Positions 56,219 through 64,000 of a DNA stretch of 64,000 nucleotides are shown here, piece after piece (position 1 is the stretch's first letter; every line of letters begins with the position of its first letter). Under the pieces are notes generated by a model, which made no database searches, was not told where the DNA came from, and was given only the letters and a program-made list of their open reading frames with translations. Origin of the DNA: an uncultured Eubacteriales bacterium (GTDB lineage: Bacteria; Bacillota; Clostridia; Oscillospirales; Oscillospiraceae); the NCBI GenBank assembly GCA_900317425.1, contig ONGR01000005.1, positions 26,641 through 90,640 on the forward strand, in the 5' to 3' direction. The translations under genes were made by a program, and so were the position numbers.

Positions 56219-57310
56219 TCACATTTCCCGATTATCCATGGCGGCCAGGCCGAAGCGCACCGCCTGTTCGATCTTTCGGCGGCCCTCGTCGTCCGCCGCC
56301 GCATCATAGGCCTGCCGCATCTGCTGCAAAAACAGGCCCCGCAGGGAGTCGTCCCCGCATTTGGCCCAGATATCCTGCTTCATGCGGGTCTGGTCCCGGA
56401 TCTCCAGGGCGTAGAACCGGTCCGCCAGTTCCTGCCGCAGCCGCTCCGGGCGAATGGGCTCCGCCGTCTCGCCGGTGAGCAGGATGCGGTAAATATCCTG
56501 CTCCGTGTCCCGGGGCAGGGCGGCGGACACCGCCGCCAGCGGCTCGCTGTCCGTCACGTCCACCGTGACGATCTCGTAGCGCCGCCGGCCGAAGGGGACG
56601 AACTGCAGCTGCGCCTTGCCGGTGGCCACCGTGCCGCAGAGGATCCCTTTCTCCCCCGTCTCGTCAAAGCCCCGGCCCTCGACACAGCCGGGGTAGGCGT
56701 AATATGTATCGCCGGTACGGCGCAGGCCGGAGAAGGCGTGCTGGTGGCCCAGAGCCACGTAATCCGCGCCGGTGGCCGCCAGCTGCTCCTCGGTCAGCGG
56801 ACGGTAGGGGCTGTCCTTGCCGCCCAGATCGCCGTGGAGCACCAGCAGGTGGACACGACCGTCGTCCGGGACGGTGAAGCCGTCCAGCACCGAGCCGTCC
56901 GGCACCGACGCTGCCGTGAACGCCGCACCGTAAACGGTGCAGTCATACTGGGGAAAGTCGATTTTTGTCAGCTTATCTTCCGTGAAGACATGGACGTTTT
57001 CCGGCCAGAGGATCCGTCCGTAGGCCCCGGCGGAGTCGTAGCAGTCGTGGTTGCCGGGGGCGATGACCGCGTGGCCCTTCAGCCGCCCCAGAGCCAACGC
57101 CAGATCGTCGCCGGTCTGGCCGAAGATGTCATCGGAGTCGAAGAGGTCTCCCGCCAGAAGCATCAGCTCCACGCCCTGCTCGTTGGCGTAGTCCACCAAG
57201 CGCTGCACCAGCTCCCGGCTCTCCTGCCGGCGCTGGCGGGCCTGTTCCTCGCCCAGGGCGCCGAAGGCGCTGTCCAGATGGAAGTCCGCCGCGTGCAGAA
57301 TCTTGACCAT
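56219..57310 (-). CDS. SbcD/Mre11-type DNA repair exonuclease
   Basis: A 363-residue calcineurin-fold metallophosphoesterase of the YhaO/SbcD/Mre11 family. Metal-binding motifs: HAADFHLDS near 6, LLAGDLFDSDD near 52, APGNHDCYD near 87, VLHGDLGG near 160 and ALGHQHAF near 197. It begins at an ATG sharing one base with the upstream stop (TGATG). No SbcC/YhaN ATPase partner is adjacent, which is unusual for this family, since the second gene often follows. It could pair with an ATPase elsewhere. Confidence 0.85.
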   Translation of the reverse strand: MVKILHAADFHLDSAFGALGEEQARQRRQESRELVQRLVDYANEQGVELMLLAGDLFDSDDIFGQTGDDLALALGRLKGHAVIAPGNHDCYDSAGAYGRILWPENVHVFTEDKLTKIDFPQYDCTVYGAAFTAASVPDGSVLDGFTVPDDGRVHLLVLHGDLGGKDSPYRPLTEEQLAATGADYVALGHQHAFSGLRRTGDTYYAYPGCVEGRGFDETGEKGILCGTVATGKAQLQFVPFGRRRYEIVTVDVTDSEPLAAVSAALPRDTEQDIYRILLTGETAEPIRPERLRQELADRFYALEIRDQTRMKQDIWAKCGDDSLRGLFLQQMRQAYDAAADDEGRRKIEQAVRFGLAAMDNREM

Positions 57311-57801
57311 CACTGTTCGCCCTCCGTCTGCCATGCCTTGCACACGTCCACCCAGCCGGCAAAGCTGCTGCCGCAGCACTTCTCCAGCTCGTCACAGGTA
57401 AACTCGGCCATAGCATCCTCACTGCCGGCACCGGGAAAAACGGTTTCAAAGCGCTGCAGCGATACGTCCAGATAGGCGGGCACACCCGCCGGCAGGGCGA
57501 AGGGACACACACCGCCCACGGCGTGGCCGGTCTGCTCCACCGCCTCGTCACGGCTCAGCATCCGGGCCTTGACGCCGAAGCGGTTTTTGAACTTGGCGTT
57601 GTCCACCTTGGCGTCGCCGGCGGCTACCACCAGGATCGGACCGTCCACCCCCCGGAAGCTCAGGGTCTTGGCGATGCGGTTGGTCTCCACCCCCAGAGCG
57701 AGGGCCGCCAGCTCCACCGTGGCGCTGGACACCGTAAACTCCCGGATCCGATCCGCCAGGCCGAAGCCGGACAGGTATTCTCTCACTTTTTCCACCGACA
57801 T
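57310..57801 (-). CDS. YbaK/EbsC-type aminoacyl-tRNA deacylase
   Basis: A 163-residue YbaK-domain protein. These hydrolyse mischarged Cys- or Ala-tRNA-Pro or similar. Features: KTLSFRGVDGPILVVAAGDAKVD with the key lysine region, GGVCPFALP and a DVSLQRFETVFPGAG segment. Start at 57801 after GGGAGG. The proS in this window belongs to the type that lacks an editing domain, so a trans-editing role is natural (inference). Confidence 0.85.
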   Translation of the reverse strand: MSVEKVREYLSGFGLADRIREFTVSSATVELAALALGVETNRIAKTLSFRGVDGPILVVAAGDAKVDNAKFKNRFGVKARMLSRDEAVEQTGHAVGGVCPFALPAGVPAYLDVSLQRFETVFPGAGSEDAMAEFTCDELEKCCGSSFAGWVDVCKAWQTEGEQ

Positions 57802-57824
57802 GATCCCATCCTCCCGTTTTCTCT

Positions 57825-58601
57825 TTATCGGATGTCCACCCGTTCCACTGCCGTGCAAAGGCCGGTGGCGTCGTCCAGGGTGAAAACACAGCCCTCGGCC
57901 TTGCAGGGCCCCTCCGCCGGACGGTATCGTCCCGGCAGACCGCCCAGAAAATTCTCCACCGACTGCTCCGGCCTCACGCCCAGCACCGACTCGATGGGAC
58001 CGGTCATGCCCAGGTCGGTGATGTAGCCGGTGCCCTTGGGGAACACCCGCTCGTCGGCGGTGGGCACGTGGGTATGGGTGCCCCACAGAGCGCTGACCCG
58101 GCCGTCCAGATAGTAGGCCAGAGCCAGCTTCTCGCTGGTGGCCTCGGCGTGGAAATCGATCAGCGTAAAGGTGGGTCTCTCCCCCTCCCGCAGCAGCTTG
58201 TCCGCCGCGGCAAAGGGATCGGCGGCCTTCCAGTCCAGGTTGCAGCGGCCGATGAGATTCATCACACCGATGCGGATACGTCCGCAGTCATAGACGCCCC
58301 AGCCCCGGCCGGGGGTACGGGGCGAATAGTTGGCGGGACGCAGAATGTAGGGGCTGTCCTCCAGATAGTCGCCGATCTGCATCCGTCCCCAGGTGTGGTT
58401 GCCCAGGGTGATCACGTCGGCGCCGGCGGCGAACAGATCCTCCGCCTGCTCCGGCGTCAATCCCACGCCGGACACGTTCTCCCCGTTGATGACGGTGAAG
58501 GCGATATTCTTCAGGCGCTTGAAGGCGCTCAGGTGCTTCTGCAGGTGGCGCACACCGCTCTCGCTGGTGACGTCCCCCAGAGCAAGGATGTGATAAAGCA
58601 T
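57825..58601 (-). CDS. ymdB: YmdB-type metallophosphoesterase
   Basis: A 258-residue metallophosphoesterase of the TIGR00282/YmdB family (2',3'-cyclic nucleotide phosphodiesterase in Bacillus). Metal-binding segments are LGDVTSESG near 8, NGENVSGVG near 38, TLGNHTWG near 68 and DFHAEATSEK near 150, GTHTHVPTAD near 178. Start at 58601 after AGGAAGG. It sits downstream of rny, as in Bacillus, though here a lipoprotein gene lies between them. Confidence 0.93.
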   Translation of the reverse strand: MLYHILALGDVTSESGVRHLQKHLSAFKRLKNIAFTVINGENVSGVGLTPEQAEDLFAAGADVITLGNHTWGRMQIGDYLEDSPYILRPANYSPRTPGRGWGVYDCGRIRIGVMNLIGRCNLDWKAADPFAAADKLLREGERPTFTLIDFHAEATSEKLALAYYLDGRVSALWGTHTHVPTADERVFPKGTGYITDLGMTGPIESVLGVRPEQSVENFLGGLPGRYRPAEGPCKAEGCVFTLDDATGLCTAVERVDIR

Positions 58602-58678
58602 GTGTCGTCCTTCCTGGTACGGTATTCTTCCTGTTGGAATCATTATACCATATTTTACCCGGCTTGCAACCGGGCCAG

Positions 58679-59878
58679 TCAATCGTTCCAGCCGTAGATC
58701 TTCACCAGCCAGTGGCCGGTGTAGTAATAGGCCCCAGCGGGGAAATTGCGGTAGTTGGTGGTGTTGGAGCAGAGCAGATAGTCGATGGTCTGTCCCGCCT
58801 CATCCCGGACGAGACCGCAGATCTCCGTGGTGTGGTGCAGTCCGTCGATGCCCACCAGCAGCAGGTCGCCCACCTCGCCGCTATAGTAGTTGGCGTCGGC
58901 GTCGGCCACAAGACCGTAGCCCGTGTTGCACTCGGCGTATTCCATGAACCACCCCACGTTGACAAAGGTGTCGGTGACGCCCCACTCCCCGTCGCTGTAC
59001 CAGCAGTCGTAGCCGCTGTAGTCCATGGGGATCCCCCCCGCCAGCAGCACCTGGGAGCCGAAGTTCATGCAGTTGCCTCCCTCGTCGTCATAGGCGTGCC
59101 ATTCCTCGTTCCGGTGGTCGGCGTAGGTCAGCATGTATTGTAGCGCCGCCTGCCGGTCATAGGGGTGGTCGCACTTCAGCTCGGCCGCCGGCTCACGGGG
59201 CAGGGCCCGGCGCTGGGCGATGTTCGCCATGATATCGTCAAAATTGCTGTCTACCCCGGTCTCCTCGTCATAGGAAAAGCTGGAATAGGGGTTGTCGTCC
59301 GCCTCGTGGTAGAGAATGCGGCACGTATCCCCCTCCCCCGTCACCGCAAAGATATGGGGCAGGTCGAACAGCTCTCTCCGGATGCCGGGGAGTCCCGCAA
59401 ACTGCATCACGTTGGTCTCCTTGGCACTAATGATATCCCAGGAGACATCCGTCACGGTGAGGGTGACCTGGCAGTCGGTCAGGTGCAGATCCTCCGGGGC
59501 GGCGGCACGGATAGCGGCCTGGGTGCGGCAGCTGGCGGCATGGCGCAGCGCCTCCTCTTCCCCCCGGAAAACCGGCCCAAAGTCCTGGATCTCGAAACTG
59601 CCGACGGAGCGGTACCATCGGATCATAAAGTCCTCCAGCACCCGTCTCTCCCCGTCGGAGAGCAGGCCGCCGTCCTCGATGGTCACCGTCACGGTCAGCT
59701 CCGCCGCGGCCCGGTCCGGCGCGCTCTCCATCGGTTTTTCCAGCGGCGCGGATGCCTCTGTCCGAGGCTCGTCCGGCAGGTTCATCTCCACGTTGTCCGT
59801 CCCTCCGGCGGCGGAGCAGCCCAACAGCAGCAGTACCGTCAGCAGGAGTTTCGCCAGGAGCCGTGCGTGTCTCTTCAT
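58679..59878 (-). CDS. Lipoprotein with Amidase_6-type domain
   Basis: A 399-residue secreted lipoprotein. The signal peptide LLLTVLLLLGC ends in a lipobox with Cys at about 21. A middle domain of about 170 residues is beta-rich. The C-terminal 160 residues match the putative amidase_6 (CHAP-like) pattern: YDRQAALQYMLTYADHRNEEW, the nucleophile-like GGNCMNFGSQVLLAGG, and the late HHTTEI and NTTNYRNFP parts. It may cut peptidoglycan. It occurs between rny and ymdB, inside a normally tight pair, after a strong hairpin. Confidence 0.8.
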   Translation of the reverse strand: MKRHARLLAKLLLTVLLLLGCSAAGGTDNVEMNLPDEPRTEASAPLEKPMESAPDRAAAELTVTVTIEDGGLLSDGERRVLEDFMIRWYRSVGSFEIQDFGPVFRGEEEALRHAASCRTQAAIRAAAPEDLHLTDCQVTLTVTDVSWDIISAKETNVMQFAGLPGIRRELFDLPHIFAVTGEGDTCRILYHEADDNPYSSFSYDEETGVDSNFDDIMANIAQRRALPREPAAELKCDHPYDRQAALQYMLTYADHRNEEWHAYDDEGGNCMNFGSQVLLAGGIPMDYSGYDCWYSDGEWGVTDTFVNVGWFMEYAECNTGYGLVADADANYYSGEVGDLLLVGIDGLHHTTEICGLVRDEAGQTIDYLLCSNTTNYRNFPAGAYYYTGHWLVKIYGWND

Positions 59879-59897
59879 ACCGTCTCTCCTTATAGGA

Positions 59898-59924
59898 GTG
59901 CGGCACCGCAATGCGGTGCCGCAC
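59898..59924 (-). other. Perfect hairpin between rny and the lipoprotein gene
   Basis: A 13-bp perfect inverted repeat (59898-59910 with 59912-59924), nearly without a loop, immediately upstream of the lipoprotein ribosome binding site. Without a T run it is more likely an RNA processing or stabilising element than a terminator. Confidence 0.55.
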
Positions 59925-59936
59925 AATGACTTCCTA

Positions 59937-61490
59937 TTACTTGGCGTATTCCACGACCTTGGTCTCACGCAGCACGTGGACCTTGATCTGGCCGGGATAT
60001 TCCAACTCGTTTTCGATGCGCTTGGCCAGCTCCCGGGCCAGGATGACCATCTCGTCCTCGCTGACCTGCTCGGGCTTGACCATGACCCGGACCTCGCGTC
60101 CGGCCTGGATGGCGTAGCTCTTCTCCACGCCGGGATAGCTGCCGGTGATCTCCTCCAGCTTCTCCAGACGCTTGATATAGTTCTCCAGGTTCTCGCGGCG
60201 GGCGCCGGGACGGGCGGCGGAGATGGCGTCGGCTGCCTGGACCAGGCAGGCCACCAGCGTCTTGCACTCCACGTCGCCGTGGTGGGCCTGGACGGCATGG
60301 ATGATGTCCTCTTTCTCCTTGTACTTGCGCAGATACTCCACGCCCAGAGCCACGTGGGTGCCCTCGAACTCGTGGTCCAGAGCCTTGCCGATGTCGTGCA
60401 GGAGGCCTGCCCGCTTGGCGGCGTGGACGTCGGCGCCCAGCTCGGCGGCCATCATGCCGGCGATGTGGGACACCTCGATGGAGTGCTGCAGCACATTCTG
60501 ACCGTAGCTGGTGCGGTAATGCAGCTTGCCCAGCAGCTTCTGCAGCTCGGGATGCAGGCTGCGCACGCCGGTCTCCAGCACGGCCCGCTCACCCTCGGAG
60601 CGGATGACGGCGTCCACCTCGCGGCGGGCCTTCTCCACCATCTCCTCGATGTGGGTGGGATGGATGCGTCCGTCGGCGATCAGCTTCTCCAGAGCCACAC
60701 GGGCCACCTCGCGGCGGACGGGCTCGAAGCAGGAGACGGTGATGGCCTCCGGCGTATCGTCGATGATCAGATCCGCGCCGGTCAGGGTCTCCAGGGTGCG
60801 GATGTTGCGTCCCTCGCGGCCGATGATGCGGCCCTTCATCTCGTCATTGGGCAGGGGAACCACACTGACGGTAATCTCGGCGGCATGATCGGTGGCGCAG
60901 CGCTGAATGGCGGTGGCCACGATCTCGCGGGCGCGCTGATCGGCCTCCTCCTTGGCACGGGCCTCGATCTCCTTGATCTTGAGGGCGGTCTCATGGGTGA
61001 CATCGGCCTCCACCTGCTCGATGAGGTAGGCCTTGGCCTGCTCGGCGGTGAAGCCGGAGATGCGCTCCAGCATCTCGGTCTGGCTGCGCTTGATGAGCCG
61101 GATCTCCTCCTGCTCCTTGTCGGCAGCGGCGTGCTTGGCGGCCAGGGCCTCTTCCTTGCGCTCGATGGCCTCGGTCTTGCGGTCGATGTTCTCTTCTTTC
61201 TGCTGCAGTCTGCGCTCCTGCTTCTGCAGGTCGGCGCGGCGCTCCTTGACTTCCTTCTCGTATTCAGTACGAGAGCGCAGGATCTCCTCCTTGGCTTCCA
61301 CCATGGCTTCCCGCTTCTTGCTCTCGGCATTCTTGATGGCCTCGTTGACGATACGAAGCGCTTCCTCCTCAGCGTCGGCGATCTTTCGCTCATCGCGCTT
61401 CGTCTTCTGCTGATAGGCCAGAATACAAGCCAGGATGCCAAGACCAAACGCCGCGACCGCTATCACAATAGCGATCCAAAGTTTAATCAT
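59937..61490 (-). CDS. rny: Ribonuclease Y
   Basis: A 517-residue RNase Y, the main mRNA endonuclease of many Firmicutes. N-terminal membrane helix ([20 protein letters not shown]) at 3-22, a long coiled coil (about 30-190), a KH domain with the [15 protein letters not shown] loop (about 205-260) and an HD domain with the metal pair [15 protein letters not shown] (about 350-365). Start at 61490 with GAGG six bases upstream. Head of an operon running to ansA. Confidence 0.97.
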   Translation of the reverse strand: MIKLWIAIVIAVAAFGLGILACILAYQQKTKRDERKIADAEEEALRIVNEAIKNAESKKREAMVEAKEEILRSRTEYEKEVKERRADLQKQERRLQQKEENIDRKTEAIERKEEALAAKHAAADKEQEEIRLIKRSQTEMLERISGFTAEQAKAYLIEQVEADVTHETALKIKEIEARAKEEADQRAREIVATAIQRCATDHAAEITVSVVPLPNDEMKGRIIGREGRNIRTLETLTGADLIIDDTPEAITVSCFEPVRREVARVALEKLIADGRIHPTHIEEMVEKARREVDAVIRSEGERAVLETGVRSLHPELQKLLGKLHYRTSYGQNVLQHSIEVSHIAGMMAAELGADVHAAKRAGLLHDIGKALDHEFEGTHVALGVEYLRKYKEKEDIIHAVQAHHGDVECKTLVACLVQAADAISAARPGARRENLENYIKRLEKLEEITGSYPGVEKSYAIQAGREVRVMVKPEQVSEDEMVILARELAKRIENELEYPGQIKVHVLRETKVVEYAK

Positions 61491-61625
61491 TGGTTTCCTC
61501 CTGACAGTCTGTTGGTGTATCAAAACGGTTTTCCGTTCACATGTAGAAAACAATCGAATGATTCCCCTGAAACGGGCGCCCGGCAACAGGCTCCCATCTC
61601 CATCATTCAATAATAATCCTCGATA

Positions 61626-61654
61626 ATTTTAACCGCTTTCCATAAAACTGTCAA
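61626..61654 (-). promoter_or_regulatory. rny operon promoter
   Basis: Minus strand: TTGACA at 61654-61649, a 17-base spacer, and TAAAAT at 61631-61626. The leader is about 130 bases to the rny start. Confidence 0.8.
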
Positions 61655-61682
61655 GAAGAAACCGAAAAAGCAGCGGGGTTTT

Positions 61683-62429
61683 CTATGCTAACCGGATATA
61701 ATCCCCGGACACGAAGCCCTCGACGCCGTTGTAGACAACCGAGTACCAGCCGTTATAGGTGCCGCAGACGGTGATGGCGGTGCCGTTGGGGATCTGGGCG
61801 AGGATGGCGTTGTCGGTGGATGGGCCGCTCCGGAGGTTCAGATTGCCGCCCTGGGTGGTCACTACGGCCTCCCGGTCCATGCATTCGTCCACAAACGGGA
61901 TACCGAAATACTGTGTCAGCGCCCGGACCAGCTGACGGGCGATGGACACCACGTTGCTCTCGATCCACAGGGCGTCGGCTACGTTGTCGTGGTAGCCGAT
62001 CTCCACCAGCACCGCCGGCATGGTGGGCTGGCGCACCTCTCCCAGGGAGGTGGTGGAGCGGATATTCACCTGATCCGGCAGTGGGTAGATGGGCCGCAGA
62101 TTCTGCACGATCAGCTCCGCGCCCCGCCGGCCGTTGGTGCTGGTGGGGTAGTAGAAGGCGATGATCCCCCTGGCCCGGCCCTCGCTGGCGCCGTCGCCGG
62201 AGGCATTGGAATGGAGGGCCAGGTAGAAGTCATAATTCCCTTGATTCCCCTGCCGGATGGATGCGGCGGCGGAGGTGGACGGGTCGTTGCGGCCGAAGCT
62301 GATGCCGCTGGAGCGGAGATAGGGCTCCATGGCGTCGGCGATCTGGTTCATCCAGTACTCCTCGCTGCCGCTGCCGGTGATGTAAGGGTTATACTCCTGG
62401 GTGGAGGGACTCAAAAATACGCTGGGCAT
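61683..62429 (-). CDS. N-acetylmuramoyl-L-alanine amidase (Amidase_3) with SH3 domain
   Basis: A 248-residue protein with an Amidase_3 catalytic domain (1-185) and an SH3b domain (about 190-248). It cuts the amide between MurNAc and the stem peptide. The zinc-site elements LALHSNA and AVLVEIGYHDN are present. The usual N-terminal DPGHGG histidine is replaced by SPSTQEYNPY, a variant known among clostridial amidases, where a nearby residue must supply the ligand or activity is reduced. No signal peptide, so export would be unconventional or lysis-linked. Confidence 0.85.
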   Translation of the reverse strand: MPSVFLSPSTQEYNPYITGSGSEEYWMNQIADAMEPYLRSSGISFGRNDPSTSAAASIRQGNQGNYDFYLALHSNASGDGASEGRARGIIAFYYPTSTNGRRGAELIVQNLRPIYPLPDQVNIRSTTSLGEVRQPTMPAVLVEIGYHDNVADALWIESNVVSIARQLVRALTQYFGIPFVDECMDREAVVTTQGGNLNLRSGPSTDNAILAQIPNGTAITVCGTYNGWYSVVYNGVEGFVSGDYIRLA

Positions 62430-62538
62430 GACGATTCCCCTTTCGGTTTATTTTCCGCCCCAGTATATGGCCTTTCCCGGAAAGATGTGATACAATAGCG
62501 GCACAAAATGAGAAAAAACGGAAAGGCAGCTGCAGAAC

Positions 62539-63768
62539 ATGAAAGCAAATCGTCCCTATATTCCGGTTACCATCACAGCCAAGGGGCAGGCAGCCCTGGC
62601 TGGCGGCCACCCCTGGGTCTACGAGGGGGAGGTCACCGGCGTAGGCGGTGCCGTCACCGACGGGGATCTGGTGGACGTGATCGGCCCCAAGGGCGCCTAT
62701 CTCGGTACCGGTTTCTATAACTCCCACTCCAGGATCCGGGTCCGCGTCCTGTCCCGCAACGCCAACGACAAATTCGACGAGGCCTTCTGGCGCCGCCGCA
62801 TCCAGTACGCCTGGGACTACCGCAAAACCGTCATGGGAGCCGCCGACAGCCGCTGCTGCCGCATCATCTTCGGTGAGGCGGACCAGTTCCCGGGTCTGAC
62901 GGTGGACCGGTTCGAGAGCGTTCTGGTGGCCCAGGTGCTGAGCCTGGGCATGGAGCGGCTCAAGCCCATGCTGTTCAGGCTGCTGGCGGAGGTCCTCCGC
63001 TCTGACGGACAGGAGATCGCCGGGGTCTATGAGCGCAACGACGTGGCCATCCGGACCCTGGAGGGCATGGAGCAGAGCAAGGGCTGGTATCCCCTGCCCG
63101 GCGAGGCCGTCCCGGACTTTACGTCGGTTGACATAACAGAGAACGACATCGTCTACACGGTGGATTTTGAGAACGGCCAGAAAACCGGATTCTTCCTGGA
63201 TCAGAAGTACAACCGCCGGGCCGTAGCCAAGATCGCGGCGGGCCACACGGTGCTGGACTGCTTCACCCACACCGGGTCCTTCGCTCTCAACGCCGCCAGG
63301 GGCGGCGCCAAACACGTCACCGCCGTGGACGTCAGCGAATACGCGGTGGCGTGCGCCCGGGAAAACGCCCGCCGCAACGGTCTGGACGGCGTCATGGACT
63401 GCGTATGCGCCAACGTCTTTGACCTGCTGCCGAAGCTGGCGGAGGAACCCGCCAAGTATGACTTCATCATTCTGGATCCGCCGGCCTTCACCAAGAGCCG
63501 CAAGACCACCGACAGCGCCATGCGGGGCTACAAGGAGATCAACTACCGGGCCATGAAGCTGCTGCCTCGGGGCGGATATCTGGCCACCTGCTCCTGCAGC
63601 CACTTTGCCACGGAGGAGCTGTTCGTGAAGATGCTCCGCAGCGCCGCCAGGGACGCCGGGGTACAGCTGCGGCAGATCGAGGCCCGGCAGCAGTGCGCCG
63701 ACCATCCCATCCTCTGGGGCGTGGAGGAGACGAATTATCTGAAGTTCTTCATATTTCAGGTGGTGTGA
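62539..63768 (+). CDS. Class I SAM-dependent rRNA methyltransferase (RlmI-like)
   Basis: A 409-residue protein with an N-terminal PUA domain (about 1-80), a linker, and a Rossmann methyltransferase domain with DCFTHTGSFALNAARGG near 237 and the DPPAFTKSR motif near 316. It resembles RlmI (m5C1962 of 23S rRNA) and YccW-type enzymes. A TACAAT at 62491-62496 could be a -10, with a poor -35. The spacing of the ribosome site (AAAGG, 12 bases before ATG) is long. Confidence 0.9.
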   Translation: MKANRPYIPVTITAKGQAALAGGHPWVYEGEVTGVGGAVTDGDLVDVIGPKGAYLGTGFYNSHSRIRVRVLSRNANDKFDEAFWRRRIQYAWDYRKTVMGAADSRCCRIIFGEADQFPGLTVDRFESVLVAQVLSLGMERLKPMLFRLLAEVLRSDGQEIAGVYERNDVAIRTLEGMEQSKGWYPLPGEAVPDFTSVDITENDIVYTVDFENGQKTGFFLDQKYNRRAVAKIAAGHTVLDCFTHTGSFALNAARGGAKHVTAVDVSEYAVACARENARRNGLDGVMDCVCANVFDLLPKLAEEPAKYDFIILDPPAFTKSRKTTDSAMRGYKEINYRAMKLLPRGGYLATCSCSHFATEELFVKMLRSAARDAGVQLRQIEARQQCADHPILWGVEETNYLKFFIFQVV

Positions 63769-63800
63769 ATTTCAAAAAGTGCAAAAAAGAGGGATGCCCG

Positions 63801-63833
63801 GAAGGAGGCACTTCTTAAGGAAGCGCCTCCTTC
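63801..63833 (+). terminator. Possible terminator after the RlmI-like gene
   Basis: A 9-bp stem (63801-63809 with 63825-63833) with an inner stem in its loop. No clear T run follows, so it is weak. Confidence 0.35.
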
Positions 63834-64000
63834 TGCCTCAAGTGCAAGGTAATTGACTACGTCGGTCAACAATAGTATATGACCAAAACAAATCTTGCTA
63901 ATGTTTGTCAAGCAGATTTTTGAAGATTTCGAGTACCTTGAGAACAGAAAAAAGAGTAACCTTAATAAGACCTGCTGTTGCAGGCCATTTAAAAACGGCT
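63834..64000. other. AT-rich edge without a recognised gene
   Basis: These last bases are markedly richer in A and T than the rest of the window and have no open reading frame I trust. A gene or element may start outside the window. Confidence 0.5.

Overview
The window looks like a chromosome segment of a GC-rich Gram-positive Clostridia, most likely the Oscillospiraceae/Flavonifractor-type group. The evidence is strong AGGAGG-type ribosome binding sites, a Firmicutes gene order (KOW-protein between infA and map, zinc-type S14, RNase Y with YmdB, LexA with a DinR-like box), a lipobox lipoprotein and the short archaeal/eukaryal-type ProRS. No tRNA, rRNA, CRISPR array, insertion sequence or prophage gene was recognised.

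Region 1 (about 1-25.3 kb) is accessory and is the most interesting part. Sixteen genes run in one direction from 22512 down to 77, with tiny gaps or overlaps, as one apparent 22-kb operon. A seventeenth gene (22880-25255) is divergent from its head. In transcription order the operon encodes: a 1796-residue protein joining a HEPN/DUF4145-like N-terminus, Ig-like domains, an acidic Pro-rich repeat linker, two CbxX/CfqX-type AAA+ ATPases and a trypsin-like protease; a coiled-coil protein ending in twin zinc ribbons; two related coiled-coil proteins; an Hsp70-like ATPase; another coiled-coil protein; two zinc-ribbon proteins (one membrane anchored); a HerA/FtsK-type ATPase; an HExxH metallopeptidase-like protein; a small helical protein; an NrdG-like radical SAM protein; a sigma-70-like factor; a zinc anti-sigma-like protein; a five-helix membrane protein with a Thr-Pro stalk, DUF6273-like and RCC1-like domains; and a small unknown. 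The divergent gene is a second tandem CbxX-type AAA+ protein. I know no described system with this composition. It reads as a regulated protein-remodelling and proteolysis machine that could act in stress response, defence or assembly of a surface complex; which one is inference.

Region 2 (25.3-37.3 kb) is housekeeping: a 2H phosphoesterase, RlmD and a beta-CASP nuclease in one operon; a DapF-fold protein without catalytic cysteines; SecA, a PgeF-type protein and a peptide-binding lipoprotein; LexA; SecG; and a zinc-ribbon membrane protein.

Region 3 (37.3-53.5 kb) is the S10-spc-alpha ribosomal protein supercluster on the minus strand, from rpsJ to rplQ, with secY, adk, map, infA and rpoA. 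It has a consensus promoter, a leader of about 290 nt, two unusually long internal spacers and an Arg/Gly-rich tail on S3.

Region 4 (53.6-64 kb) holds proS, then an operon rny - Amidase_6-like lipoprotein - ymdB - ybaK-like - SbcD-like nuclease - asparaginase, then a cell-wall amidase and, on the plus strand, an RlmI-like rRNA methyltransferase. The last 230 bases are AT-rich and contain no recognisable gene.
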